Shown here: in pieces, positions 1-6,596 of the stretch
How the letters are laid out: each line of letters opens with the position of its first letter
Numbering within the stretch: position 1 is the first letter of the stretch
Origin: Promethearchaeota archaeon
GTDB taxonomy: Archaea; Asgardarchaeota; Lokiarchaeia; Sigynarchaeales; SOKP01
DNA: 13,976 nt
Assembly (NCBI GenBank): GCA_030668025.1
Contig: DAOUUT010000072.1
Coordinates: forward strand, 1-13,976
Reading direction: 5' to 3'
The notes under the pieces: generated by a model
The model's database searches: none
The model's input: only the letters and a program-made list of their open reading frames with translations
Told to the model about the DNA's origin: nothing
Position numbers and translations under genes: made by a program

Positions 1-1
1 C

Positions 2-586
2 AGCTACGCTTCGATGTATTATGTAATTAAACAAATGACAGATGTGATTCTATCGTTACAGCGTGAGGGATACCGGAAAAAGGATAAAATAAGCCTCATC
101 ATCTTTCGAGGAAAAGAAGCCATCGTTCTTCAGAAACCTACGGTTTATTTTAAAACTGCTGTAAATAAAATGAAAAAGATTAAAGGAAAGTCTTATACGC
201 CTATGGCGGCAGCGTTGACAAAGTGCCTAAAGCTTATTAACGTTGAAAGGTTAAAGAATAGAAATATGATTCCCGTTATTTTTGTCTGTTCGGATTGCGG
301 AGCTAACATTTCCTATAAATTTCCTGATTTAATTGCTCAAGTTCAAACAGACTACACATTAATTACTAACGAATTAAAAGCTTTAACAAAAAATTTATCC
401 AAAAAAGGAGCACATATGGTCGTTTTAGAGCCAAAGAAGTCTTATGCGACTAGATCCCTAGGCGTAAATACGTTTGCCGCAGATATTATTAAAAATAACT
501 TCAAAGAATACGGCAAAGCGGAGATATTCCAGTTTGATCGTTTAAATCCAAAGAATTTGATTTTAGAACTTAAGAAAATCCTTTAA
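2..586 (+). CDS. VWA-domain protein, magnesium-chelatase ChlD/BchD-like (5' partial)
   Basis: The 5' end is outside the window; the frame is open from base 2 and stops at 584-586. The protein is the C-terminal part of a von Willebrand A domain of the ChlD/BchD chelatase type. Counting from the ATG at 14, the block around residues 24-43 (DKISLIIFRGKEA then KPT) is the characteristic chelatase-VWA strand, T62 in GKSYTP is the expected MIDAS threonine, and D94 in CSDCGAN matches the last MIDAS aspartate. The window opens just inside the first MIDAS motif (SYASM before residue 2), where DxSxS is expected; the visible part has Tyr where the first Ser should be. In the family these subunits work with a MoxR/ChlI-type AAA ATPase to insert metal into tetrapyrroles, but archaeal paralogues often have unknown partners. 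The ATPase, if present, would be upstream. Domain call is firm; substrate is unknown. Confidence 0.8.
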   Translation, partial: SYASMYYVIKQMTDVILSLQREGYRKKDKISLIIFRGKEAIVLQKPTVYFKTAVNKMKKIKGKSYTPMAAALTKCLKLINVERLKNRNMIPVIFVCSDCGANISYKFPDLIAQVQTDYTLITNELKALTKNLSKKGAHMVVLEPKKSYATRSLGVNTFAADIIKNNFKEYGKAEIFQFDRLNPKNLILELKKIL

Positions 587-589
587 GTT

Positions 590-607
590 CTTATTTTATT
601 ATTTAAT
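590..607 (+). promoter_or_regulatory. Candidate TATA box upstream of ATP-grasp gene
   Basis: A T/A-only stretch (TTATTTTATTATTTAATT) lies 13-30 bases before the ATG at 620, about where an archaeal TATA box sits for a leaderless or short-leader mRNA starting near 620. AT-rich background makes chance matches common. Confidence 0.3.
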
Positions 608-651
608 TGATGAGTAATAATGAATGCTAATGTCCCAATAGTTAAACCAGT

Positions 652-658
652 AGGAGGT
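652..658 (+). promoter_or_regulatory. Shine-Dalgarno-like AGGAGGT before ATG at 660
   Basis: A perfect AGGAGGT ends one base before the ATG at 660. The spacing (two bases after the last G of AGGAGG) is shorter than usual, so it may instead be coding (Gly-Gly codons) if translation starts at 620. It matters because it bears on which start serves the ATP-grasp gene. Confidence 0.35.
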
Positions 659-659
659 T

Positions 660-1899
660 ATGCAGTTTTTCTGTTTTAATAGCGGGATTTAACACCCGCC
701 CTTTAGCATATTCGTTATTTAAAGCAGGTTACGAAGTGTATGCTGTCGATTTTTTTGGTGATTTAGATCTTTATCCGTGCGTAAAAGATTATTTAATTCT
801 TACCAAAATACTAAGCGTTAACTATGAAATTATAAAAAATAATTATAGCGAATACCTTCCGAACCTTATATTAGAACTTTTAGCCAAACATCCTGAAATT
901 AATTATCTAATTATTGGAAGCGGTCTAGATGATGCTTTTGAAGAAAGAGGACTTATTTTAAATGAGATAAATCGAAAAAATTACAAAATTCTTAATCTTA
1001 ATAATAGTTTAGACGTAATTAAAAAGAGCCGTAACATATATTATATTTTCAATTTTTTGAAAAATTTAGGATATAAGGTTCCTTCATCATCTTCATATGA
1101 TGAAGTCAAATCTAAAACAAACAAATTAAGTTATCCTTTTGTTTTTAAAAAAGTAAGCGGTTCTGGTGGAATTAATGTATATAAAATAAACAATAGAGAA
1201 GAATTTTCGTTTGTTCTTGATGTAATTAGAACTCAAGACTTTAATTCTACAGATTGGTTAGTTCAAGAATATATTGAAGGGTTACCAGTAAGTTGTACAA
1301 CAATATCTAATGGAATAGAAAGTAGAGTCTTATCAATTAATCGTCAAATAGTTGGAGAAAAATTCCTTAACGCCCCAAAAGAATTTATGTACTGCGGGAA
1401 TATAGTGCCCGCCAATATTTTTAAAGATGATAAAAAGCTAATAGCTGAGATTTCGTTAAAATTATCAAACGAGTTGGGATTAAGAGGAATCAATGGATTT
1501 GATTTTGTATTAAAAAATCATTATCCTTATTTAATGGAGATTAATCCCAGAATACCGGGGTCAATCAGAGTATCTGAAGAGGCAATGAACTTAAATTTAT
1601 TAGATTTACATGTAAAGAGTTTTAACCTCGAAGGATGGGAATATGTTAAAGAGACATTGAAGGAATCAAAAATTGAAAATTTCGCAACTAAGATGATTTT
1701 CTTTGCTCCAAAAGAAATTGATAAGCGTTTACTAAACAAAATTAACGATCTTAAATATATACACGATAAATCAGAACCTATTAAAAATATATCCAAAGAA
1801 GAACCTTTATGTACAATTCTATTTAAAGCTAAAACCTTTTCTGATTCGTATTTTGGAAGTCTAAAAGTAGCTGATGAAATTAAAAAGATTATTAAATAA
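660..1899 (+). CDS. ATP-grasp protein (COG2232-like carboligase), apparent frameshift at the N-terminus
   Basis: ATP-grasp enzymes join a carboxylate to an amine or thiol using ATP through an acyl-phosphate. From the first in-frame start (GTG at 736) the protein has 387 residues: a Gly-rich ATP loop SGSGG at 141-145, the hinge strand LVQEYIEG around E178, and metal ligands D256, E268 and N270 (MEINPR). The same frame is open back to 646 and encodes VLIAGFNTRPLAYSLFKAGY immediately before 736, a typical N-terminal Rossmann-like strand of archaeal ATP-grasp proteins, yet it has no ATG, GTG or TTG. Two ATGs in other frames (620 and 660) join it if the T5 run at 666-670 is changed by one base: six T from 620, four T from 660. 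I therefore place the start at 660 or 620. The Roadblock gene ends 10 bases after its stop, convergently. The ligated substrate cannot be told. Confidence 0.75.
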
Positions 1900-1909
1900 T
1901 TGTAAGAAT

Positions 1910-2644
1910 TTATTTGATAATTGATTTAATCTTAGCAAGATAAGAACCCAATTTTCTCTCGTCGGCTTCTGGAACTGCGATTGCGAGTATCCTACTCTCA
2001 TCTAATTCGTGGATAATTATTGAACCATTTTCGCCCCCTATAATCGAGAATTCTAACCCTTCTTCCAAAAGGATCCCTGCTAAATTGTAAATAGCAGAAG
2101 TCATCGCTGAAAGTATTGGTTCTGGCATAATAGATTGTACTTTAATTGGTAAGCCATCTTTAGTAATTATCGCGATAACTAATGCGTTTGGAATTGCTCT
2201 CTTAATGGCTACGAACACCTCTTCTTTAATAAGATCGCTAGTTTCTACGAATGCAGAAATTTGCATCGCAAATTCCCTCAAAGATGTTATATAAGAATCC
2301 AAACCCTCAAGCTCAGCTATTTCTCTATTTAGGTAAGCGATAAGAGCGATATTTTCAGTTAAAATTGATAGAATTATTCTTTTTTTTCCAGTAATCAAAT
2401 TGTACGAGATTTTCTGGTTTAGTGAGTCGTTTAATATTTTAGAAGATATAAAAACTAAGCTACTACTCGCAGCAGAAATCTCAGAATTTGTCATTGTAAT
2501 ATCTTCTTTTAGTTTACTAGCTATGTAAGTTCCGCCGTGAGTTGAAATTGAGATGCCTAGAATGCTTTTTCTGTTATTAATTTCTTTTTCTAATAATTCA
2601 GATAGTTCATTGTTTAGTTTTTTTATACTCTCTTCAGAACTCAT
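1910..2644 (-). CDS. Tandem Roadblock/LC7-domain protein
   Basis: The 244-residue protein carries two Roadblock/LC7 folds: domain 1 at about residues 14-130 and domain 2 at about 137-244. The second is clearer, with LVIAIITKDGLPI at 155-167, a helix EPILSAMTSAIYNLAG at 175-190, a strand pair around 199-211 and RILAIAVPE at 218-226, which is the standard beta-alpha-beta-beta-beta order. In bacteria and eukaryotes Roadblock proteins act as GTPase-activating or scaffolding partners of small GTPases (MglB, Ragulator, dynein light chain). Asgard archaea encode many Roadblock proteins alongside many Ras-like GTPases, but no GTPase gene is in this window. ATG at 2644 is the only sensible start; a TATA-like element lies 22-31 bases upstream. 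It is convergent with the ATP-grasp gene and divergent from the nucleotidyltransferase. Fold call is strong for domain 2, somewhat weaker for domain 1; cellular role unknown. Confidence 0.8.
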   Translation of the reverse strand: MSSEESIKKLNNELSELLEKEINNRKSILGISISTHGGTYIASKLKEDITMTNSEISAASSSLVFISSKILNDSLNQKISYNLITGKKRIILSILTENIALIAYLNREIAELEGLDSYITSLREFAMQISAFVETSDLIKEEVFVAIKRAIPNALVIAIITKDGLPIKVQSIMPEPILSAMTSAIYNLAGILLEEGLEFSIIGGENGSIIIHELDESRILAIAVPEADERKLGSYLAKIKSIIK

Positions 2645-2665
2645 GAAATTATAATAATAGTAATC

Positions 2666-2675
2666 AAATTTAAAG
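2666..2675 (-). promoter_or_regulatory. Candidate TATA box of the Roadblock gene
   Basis: On the minus strand CTTTAAATTT lies 22-31 bases before the ATG at 2644, the spacing expected for a leaderless archaeal transcript. There is no Shine-Dalgarno sequence before this start, which agrees with leaderless translation. Confidence 0.4.
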
Positions 2676-2680
2676 ATATT

Positions 2681-2690
2681 CTTATATTTG
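2681..2690 (+). promoter_or_regulatory. Candidate TATA box of the nucleotidyltransferase gene
   Basis: CTTATATTTG lies 33-42 bases before the ATG at 2723 in the 78-base divergent intergenic region; this would place the transcript start roughly 10-15 bases before the start codon. Confidence 0.4.
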
Positions 2691-2722
2691 TAAAAATATG
2701 ATAAAAAAAAACGCTTGATTTT

Positions 2723-3559
2723 ATGCCTTCTTCAATAAACACTTATGTAATAATACTAGCAGCAGGTAAAGCCACGAGATTAAGACCTTTATCTAATAAA
2801 ATTCCTAAACCATTAATTAAAATTAATGGGATAACGATAATATCCCGCATTATTCACACCTTTAAAGAAGTGGGATTTAATAAATTTATCATATTAGTTG
2901 GCTATAAAAAACAAGCAATTAAAACGGAATTATTAAAAATTCAAGATATCGAATTAGAGTTTATAGAGCAAACAAACCAATTGGGAATGGCAGACGGTCT
3001 TTTATTATGTCTTAATCAATTCAAAGAAAAAAAGCAATATTTATTCAATTTTTTTGTAACTGCCGCAGATGTTGTTTTTTCAAAACAAAAGATAAATCTG
3101 ATGTTTTCTTTGTATAAAAACGCTAATGCCGATATAATCCTAAGTTTAATGAAATCAAAAGATAAAAAAATTGCTAGTGGGCACGGAAATGTTAAGATTT
3201 CTAAGGATTCAGAATTAGTTAGAGATTCAGATATAAAGCACGGATTAAGGATTGTTAATATTGTCGAGAAACCGAAAGAAAATCAAATTTTAAGTGAATA
3301 TTACTCACTTCCTTTTTATCTATTTAATCAAAAAATTATATCTTATTTAGAAAAAGTTGTTTTTTCTTCACGAGGAGAAAAAGAAATGCAAGATTCAATT
3401 AAAGCATCTATTCAAAAGGGCGATATAGTAAGGGGGATAAATATTATTGACCACGATATAACAATAGATAATATTGGAAGTTATCATCTAACATTCATGG
3501 AGGATATTATCAAAATGGACAAAAGGTTTCGATCTATTGAAATTGATAAGAAATTTTAA
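2723..3559 (+). CDS. Sugar-phosphate nucleotidyltransferase (NTP_transferase family)
   Basis: The 278-residue protein is a Rossmann-like nucleotidyltransferase of the RmlA/GlmU-N/GalU superfamily, which couple an NTP to a sugar-1-phosphate (or a similar phospho-compound) and release pyrophosphate. The signature LAAGKATRLRPLSNKIPKPL at residues 12-31 holds the nucleotide-binding GxG-like loop, the catalytic Arg (R19/R21 region) and the Lys of the PKPL motif (K29). D116 in TAADVV is the expected metal-binding Asp, and IVEKPKE near the middle is the usual VEKP motif for sugar binding. There is no left-handed beta-helix or acyltransferase tail, so it is a stand-alone single-domain enzyme. The sugar and the base cannot be decided from sequence; glucose-1-phosphate thymidylyl- or uridylyltransferases and phosphocholine cytidylyltransferase-like enzymes are all near relatives. 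Neighbouring genes are not sugar-pathway genes. Confidence 0.82.
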   Translation: MPSSINTYVIILAAGKATRLRPLSNKIPKPLIKINGITIISRIIHTFKEVGFNKFIILVGYKKQAIKTELLKIQDIELEFIEQTNQLGMADGLLLCLNQFKEKKQYLFNFFVTAADVVFSKQKINLMFSLYKNANADIILSLMKSKDKKIASGHGNVKISKDSELVRDSDIKHGLRIVNIVEKPKENQILSEYYSLPFYLFNQKIISYLEKVVFSSRGEKEMQDSIKASIQKGDIVRGINIIDHDITIDNIGSYHLTFMEDIIKMDKRFRSIEIDKKF

Positions 3560-3602
3560 TTACTGTTTTAATAACATTATTATTATAATCTATAAATTCT
3601 TC

Positions 3603-3610
3603 TTTTTTTT
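3603..3610 (+). terminator. Oligo-T candidate terminator after the nucleotidyltransferase
   Basis: Eight T in a row start 43 bases after the stop codon of the nucleotidyltransferase and precede a TATA-like box of the next gene. Archaeal RNA polymerase terminates at oligo-T tracts without needing a hairpin. Confidence 0.4.
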
Positions 3611-3618
3611 AGATGAAG

Positions 3619-3631
3619 ATATTTATATTTA
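3619..3631 (+). promoter_or_regulatory. Candidate TATA box of the coiled-coil gene
   Basis: ATATTTATATTTA is a good archaeal box-A match. It lies about 70-80 bases before the ATG at 3700, so the mRNA would have a leader of roughly 45-55 bases. That leader includes an A/T-only near-palindrome at 3643-3657 (AAAAGAA-A-TTCTTTT). Confidence 0.4.
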
Positions 3632-3699
3632 ACTAAGAATTAAAAAGAAATTCTTTTATTATTATTCATAAAATAGATAATAAAATCTAGTTTTTTAAG

Positions 3700-4656
3700 A
3701 TGGATGAATTAAACAACCTTTCTGAGACAGATAAAGATTACATAGCAAATCTACAAGAGGAACTAAAACAAAAAGAACAAATAGTTAACGATTTACGGGA
3801 AAACCTTTTATCAATAGAAGAAGGATTGAAAAAGTTCGAAGATTTTGACCTTAAATTGAAAATAAAAGATGATCTAATTGAAAATTTGAAGAGCTCTCTG
3901 AGTCTTAAAGATGATCAAATAAAAACTATAAATTCCTCTATAGAATTAAAATCTGAACAAGTTGCAACACTAGAATATTCTTTAAAAATTAAGAACGTGA
4001 AAATCAAGACTTTAGAAAAGTCCATTAGTTTAAAAGAGGAACAATTGAATGAGTTGGCTTCTTCTACGGTTGAAAAAAATCTTTTAGAGGAAAAAGACGA
4101 AAAAATTCTTGAAATTCAAGAAAAACTCAATATTTTAAATGGAGAATTAGAAACCGCAGATGAAGATTTAGAAGCGCTAGAGACGGAAAATGAGAAGTTA
4201 AGAAATAACCTTGCTTCGGCATCTGGCCCTAATATTGTAGACTGGACGGACAAAGAGATTTCTAAGGCAGTTATTTTGAAAAAAATGAGAGATATACTAA
4301 GTAAAGCGCTACATAACATAACTATTGCTGTTCTCGACATAAAGGACTTGCAAGAGCTACATTTATATGAGGTACGATCGTCTGTTAATATGAAGATCTC
4401 TTGTTCAATTGACCCCAGTCTTGAAGAAGATGCTGAACTTTTAGAAGAACTTGGAAGTCTAGATAATATCTCAATAAGATTAAACGAACAGAAAGATAGA
4501 TTTGTTATCGATCGTGATGGGGAGGAATTATTATTTGCAATTATTGGAAAAAACGAAGATAACAATTTAGTTATCCATACAAGAGACTCTAACCATCAAA
4601 GATTGCTAAGGAGCTTGGTTATGGAAGGATGGTTACGCTCACGGAAACTTGATTAA
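3700..4656 (+). CDS. Coiled-coil protein with 14-residue repeats and a globular C-terminal domain
   Basis: The 318-residue protein has no signal peptide or membrane segment. Residues 8-172 are a near-continuous, charged coiled coil rich in Glu, Lys and Leu, with a run of 14-residue units at 43-126. Residues about 176-318 form a compact domain with alternating hydrophobic strands: VDWTDKEI (180-187), ITIAVLDIKDLQEL (207-220), RSSVNMKISCSIDPS (226-240), ISIRLNEQ (257-264), RFVIDRDGEELLFAII (267-282) and a last helix SLVMEGWLRSRKL (305-317). The DRDGEELLFAII stretch and HTRDSNH at 293-299 resemble the PLD-like C-terminal domain of TrmB-type archaeal regulators, which gives a weak hint of a sensor or nucleotide/sugar binding module; this is from memory and unproved. 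There is no DNA-binding helix-turn-helix. Its own TATA box and the upstream oligo-T suggest a monocistronic gene. Function unknown. Confidence 0.75.
   Translation: MDELNNLSETDKDYIANLQEELKQKEQIVNDLRENLLSIEEGLKKFEDFDLKLKIKDDLIENLKSSLSLKDDQIKTINSSIELKSEQVATLEYSLKIKNVKIKTLEKSISLKEEQLNELASSTVEKNLLEEKDEKILEIQEKLNILNGELETADEDLEALETENEKLRNNLASASGPNIVDWTDKEISKAVILKKMRDILSKALHNITIAVLDIKDLQELHLYEVRSSVNMKISCSIDPSLEEDAELLEELGSLDNISIRLNEQKDRFVIDRDGEELLFAIIGKNEDNNLVIHTRDSNHQRLLRSLVMEGWLRSRKLD
3826..4077 (+). repeat. Tandem 14-residue (42-base) coiled-coil repeats
   Basis: Residues 43-126 of the coiled-coil protein divide without gaps into six 14-residue units, the clearest being residues 57-70, 71-84, 85-98 and 99-112. 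Each ends in a Leu/Ile-x-Leu/Ile-Lys or similar, with a Ser at unit position 9 or 10 in most. Fourteen residues are exactly two heptads. At DNA level the units have diverged. Confidence 0.7.
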
Positions 4657-4711
4657 AACTTTTAATTTAATGTGGTTTTAATCTGATATATAAAAACATC
4701 TCATATTTTAA

Positions 4712-5572
4712 TCAAATTTCTATAAATGACCGTCTTCTTTTATTGTAATGCGCAAGCTGATTATATCCAATATTTTTTAATAATTCAATTATATATTTAA
4801 ATTCATAAGCTATTTCATCAATTTTGTGTGCATCTGACCCTAACAAAACGGGGATATCTAACTCGTGCATTTTTTCAATAATCTCAACACTCGGATATTG
4901 TTCTCTAATTTTTTTTCTCAAACCACTAGAATTAATTTCAATGGTTAAATCTCTCGTTTTTGCTAGTTCAAGAGTCTCTACTACTTTCTCCATGACAAGG
5001 TCGTAGGTTTCTGCCCTTTTATCGAATTTTTTAGGTAAATCAAAGTGACTTATGATATCAAAATCAAATTTCTTTGATTTAATCATATCTTGTAGAGTGT
5101 TGTAAAACTCAAGATAAATCTCATCATTATTATCGTAAACTTTATACTTATTTAGAAATCTACCATCATCAAAAGCAAAAATACCCGCCTTTCCAAACAA
5201 TACATGAACTGATCCTAAAATATAGTCAAGTTTATTAATGTGCTCTTTAAGATATCGATTAATAACATGTTCTTGATTCTTAAAATAATCAATTTCAAAA
5301 GCGAATTTTATTTGAATCTGGTTCTTATATTTTTCTTTAAGACGCTCTAATTCTAAAATATATCCTCCAACTTCATCTAAGGTCATTGCGTACCTTTTAT
5401 ATGGTATATCATCAAGAGATGATATTTCTGAGCTTAAAAACTCGTAAGGAAAATGATCACTCACTCCAATAACTTTTAAATTAAGCTCTATAGCCTTTTT
5501 AACATAATCCTCAATTGAGCCTTTTGCATGCCGACAAAGTGAGTTATGAGTGTGCCAATCTTCAAATCTCAT
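4712..5572 (-). CDS. PHP-family phosphoesterase, histidinol-phosphatase (HisK/HisJ) type
   Basis: The 286-residue protein has the full PHP metal-binding set: H7 and H9 (WHTHNS), H15, D39-H40 (SDHFP), E93 (FEID), H123 (GSVH), H176 (ISHFDLPKKF) and D247/H249 (GSDAH). Order, spacing and length fit the HisK/HisJ histidinol-phosphatase family, in which a trinuclear metal centre hydrolyses histidinol phosphate in the next-to-last step of histidine synthesis. No other his gene is nearby, so the assignment to histidine synthesis is by family only; PHP paralogues also act on other phosphomonoesters. ATG at 5572 begins MRFEDWHTH, putting the HxH motif at the usual distance from the N-terminus, so the start is secure. 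It is convergent with the coiled-coil gene (55 bases between stops) and divergent from the hydrolase. Confidence 0.85.
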   Translation of the reverse strand: MRFEDWHTHNSLCRHAKGSIEDYVKKAIELNLKVIGVSDHFPYEFLSSEISSLDDIPYKRYAMTLDEVGGYILELERLKEKYKNQIQIKFAFEIDYFKNQEHVINRYLKEHINKLDYILGSVHVLFGKAGIFAFDDGRFLNKYKVYDNNDEIYLEFYNTLQDMIKSKKFDFDIISHFDLPKKFDKRAETYDLVMEKVVETLELAKTRDLTIEINSSGLRKKIREQYPSVEIIEKMHELDIPVLLGSDAHKIDEIAYEFKYIIELLKNIGYNQLAHYNKRRRSFIEI

Positions 5573-5659
5573 TTTAAAGAGTATCCGAAATTTATAAAAT
5601 TATTCTAATATTTGACACTATTAAATAAATTTGATAAATTTTTTTATTATATAATAATT

Positions 5660-6486
5660 ATGGTGAAGAAATACTGGAATTTAAAGAAAAACAATATGAT
5701 GGCATATATGAGGTATCTGAGGTTGTAATACATAACCAAAATCAAATCTTTAAAGGTACGCTTTATTTTCCTCCAGCAACATTTCCCAAACCTTATCCAT
5801 TAATAATTTATTTCCACGGTTTCCCACAATTATTTGCGTTAAAAGAAATCGTCAAAGACCACCAATATCTTTTAGACATGGGTTATTCTTTTCTAGTTTT
5901 TAATTTCAGAGGATATAGATCTAGTCAAGGAGATGTATCTATTACATCTCAAGTGTCAGATTCCATAAAAATTATTGAATTTGTCAAAAAAATGGCAGAA
6001 AGAAATGTATTTAACTTAAACAGCGTAAATCTTCTTGCTCACGATTTTGGAGCGTACATAGCGCTCATTCTAAGTTCAAAAATAAATGTTTTAAATAGAA
6101 TGTTGTTAATAAGTCCAATTATTAATTTAGAAAAACACGCTTATCATATTGATTTCTCAAAATCTTTGCATTATATAAACCGATTTCTTCCAGGAAATGT
6201 AAAGGGAATAGAAATTGTAGATGATTTTATTAAGAACACTAAAAACGAATTAAAAAACAAGAGTTACCAAATCAAAGAAGTGTTAAAACAACTTAACTAT
6301 AAAACTTTAAGAATCATAATTGGCGACTCAGATAAAATTACTCCTGTTAATGAAATTACAGAAATTGTTCAAAACTCAATAAACATTTTAGACCTTGTAA
6401 TTATTGATAACATGGATCACGAGATTATTCAAGAAGAAGATGCTGAAAAAATTCACGACGAGATCAAGAATTTCTTCAAACTTTAA
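5660..6486 (+). CDS. Alpha/beta hydrolase with Asp at the nucleophile position, apparent frameshift after start
   Basis: The first in-frame ATG (5878) would give 202 residues and cut off a clear N-terminal part: the frame is open back to 5638 and encodes GTLYFPP and LIIYFHGFPQ, the substrate-entrance strand and oxyanion-hole HG motif of the alpha/beta hydrolase fold. No ATG, GTG or TTG exists in that frame. An ATG at 5660 in another frame joins it if the A3 run at 5669-5671 had one more A, giving MVKKILEFKEKQYDG and about 275 residues, normal for the family. Further motifs are FNFRGYRSSQGD, the nucleophile elbow AHDFGA with Asp encoded at 6043-6045 (most relatives have Ser), an acid in IIGDSDKITP and the His in NMDHE near the end. 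HD[FW]GA is seen in epoxide hydrolases and haloalkane dehalogenases, so ester hydrolysis should not be assumed. It lies 110 bases upstream of the SIR2-TPR gene in the same direction. Confidence 0.72.
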
Positions 6487-6583
6487 TTTTAATAACAAAA
6501 TATTAAATTTTGTTTTCAAAATATGAAGCATAATTTTTTAAGAGTAATAAGTGTAATAATCTTACATAAACATAAATTTTTAT

Positions 6584-6589
6584 AAGGTG
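6584..6589 (+). promoter_or_regulatory. Ribosome binding site supporting the GTG start of SIR2-TPR
   Basis: AAGGTG, complementary to the anti-Shine-Dalgarno, lies seven bases before the GTG at 6597 and supports this non-ATG start. Confidence 0.5.
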
Positions 6590-6596
6590 CGAATAG

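Noticed and set aside
1527..1796. Open frame on the minus strand, 89 codons
   Set aside because: Lies wholly inside the ATP-grasp coding region opposite strand, overlaps its MEINPR metal site and has no recognisable domain; a shadow.
3560..3699. RNA gene or riboswitch in the 140-base gap before the coiled-coil gene
   Set aside because: Almost no G or C, and the only palindrome is a weak A/T one; explained better by a terminator plus TATA box and short leader.
4116..4565. Open frame on the minus strand, 149 codons
   Set aside because: Ser-rich low-complexity translation that is the antisense of the Glu/Leu-rich coiled-coil gene; typical shadow composition.
4657..4711. Hairpin terminator between the convergent coiled-coil and PHP genes
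   Set aside because: Only A/T-rich sequence without a convincing stem or long oligo-T run on either strand.
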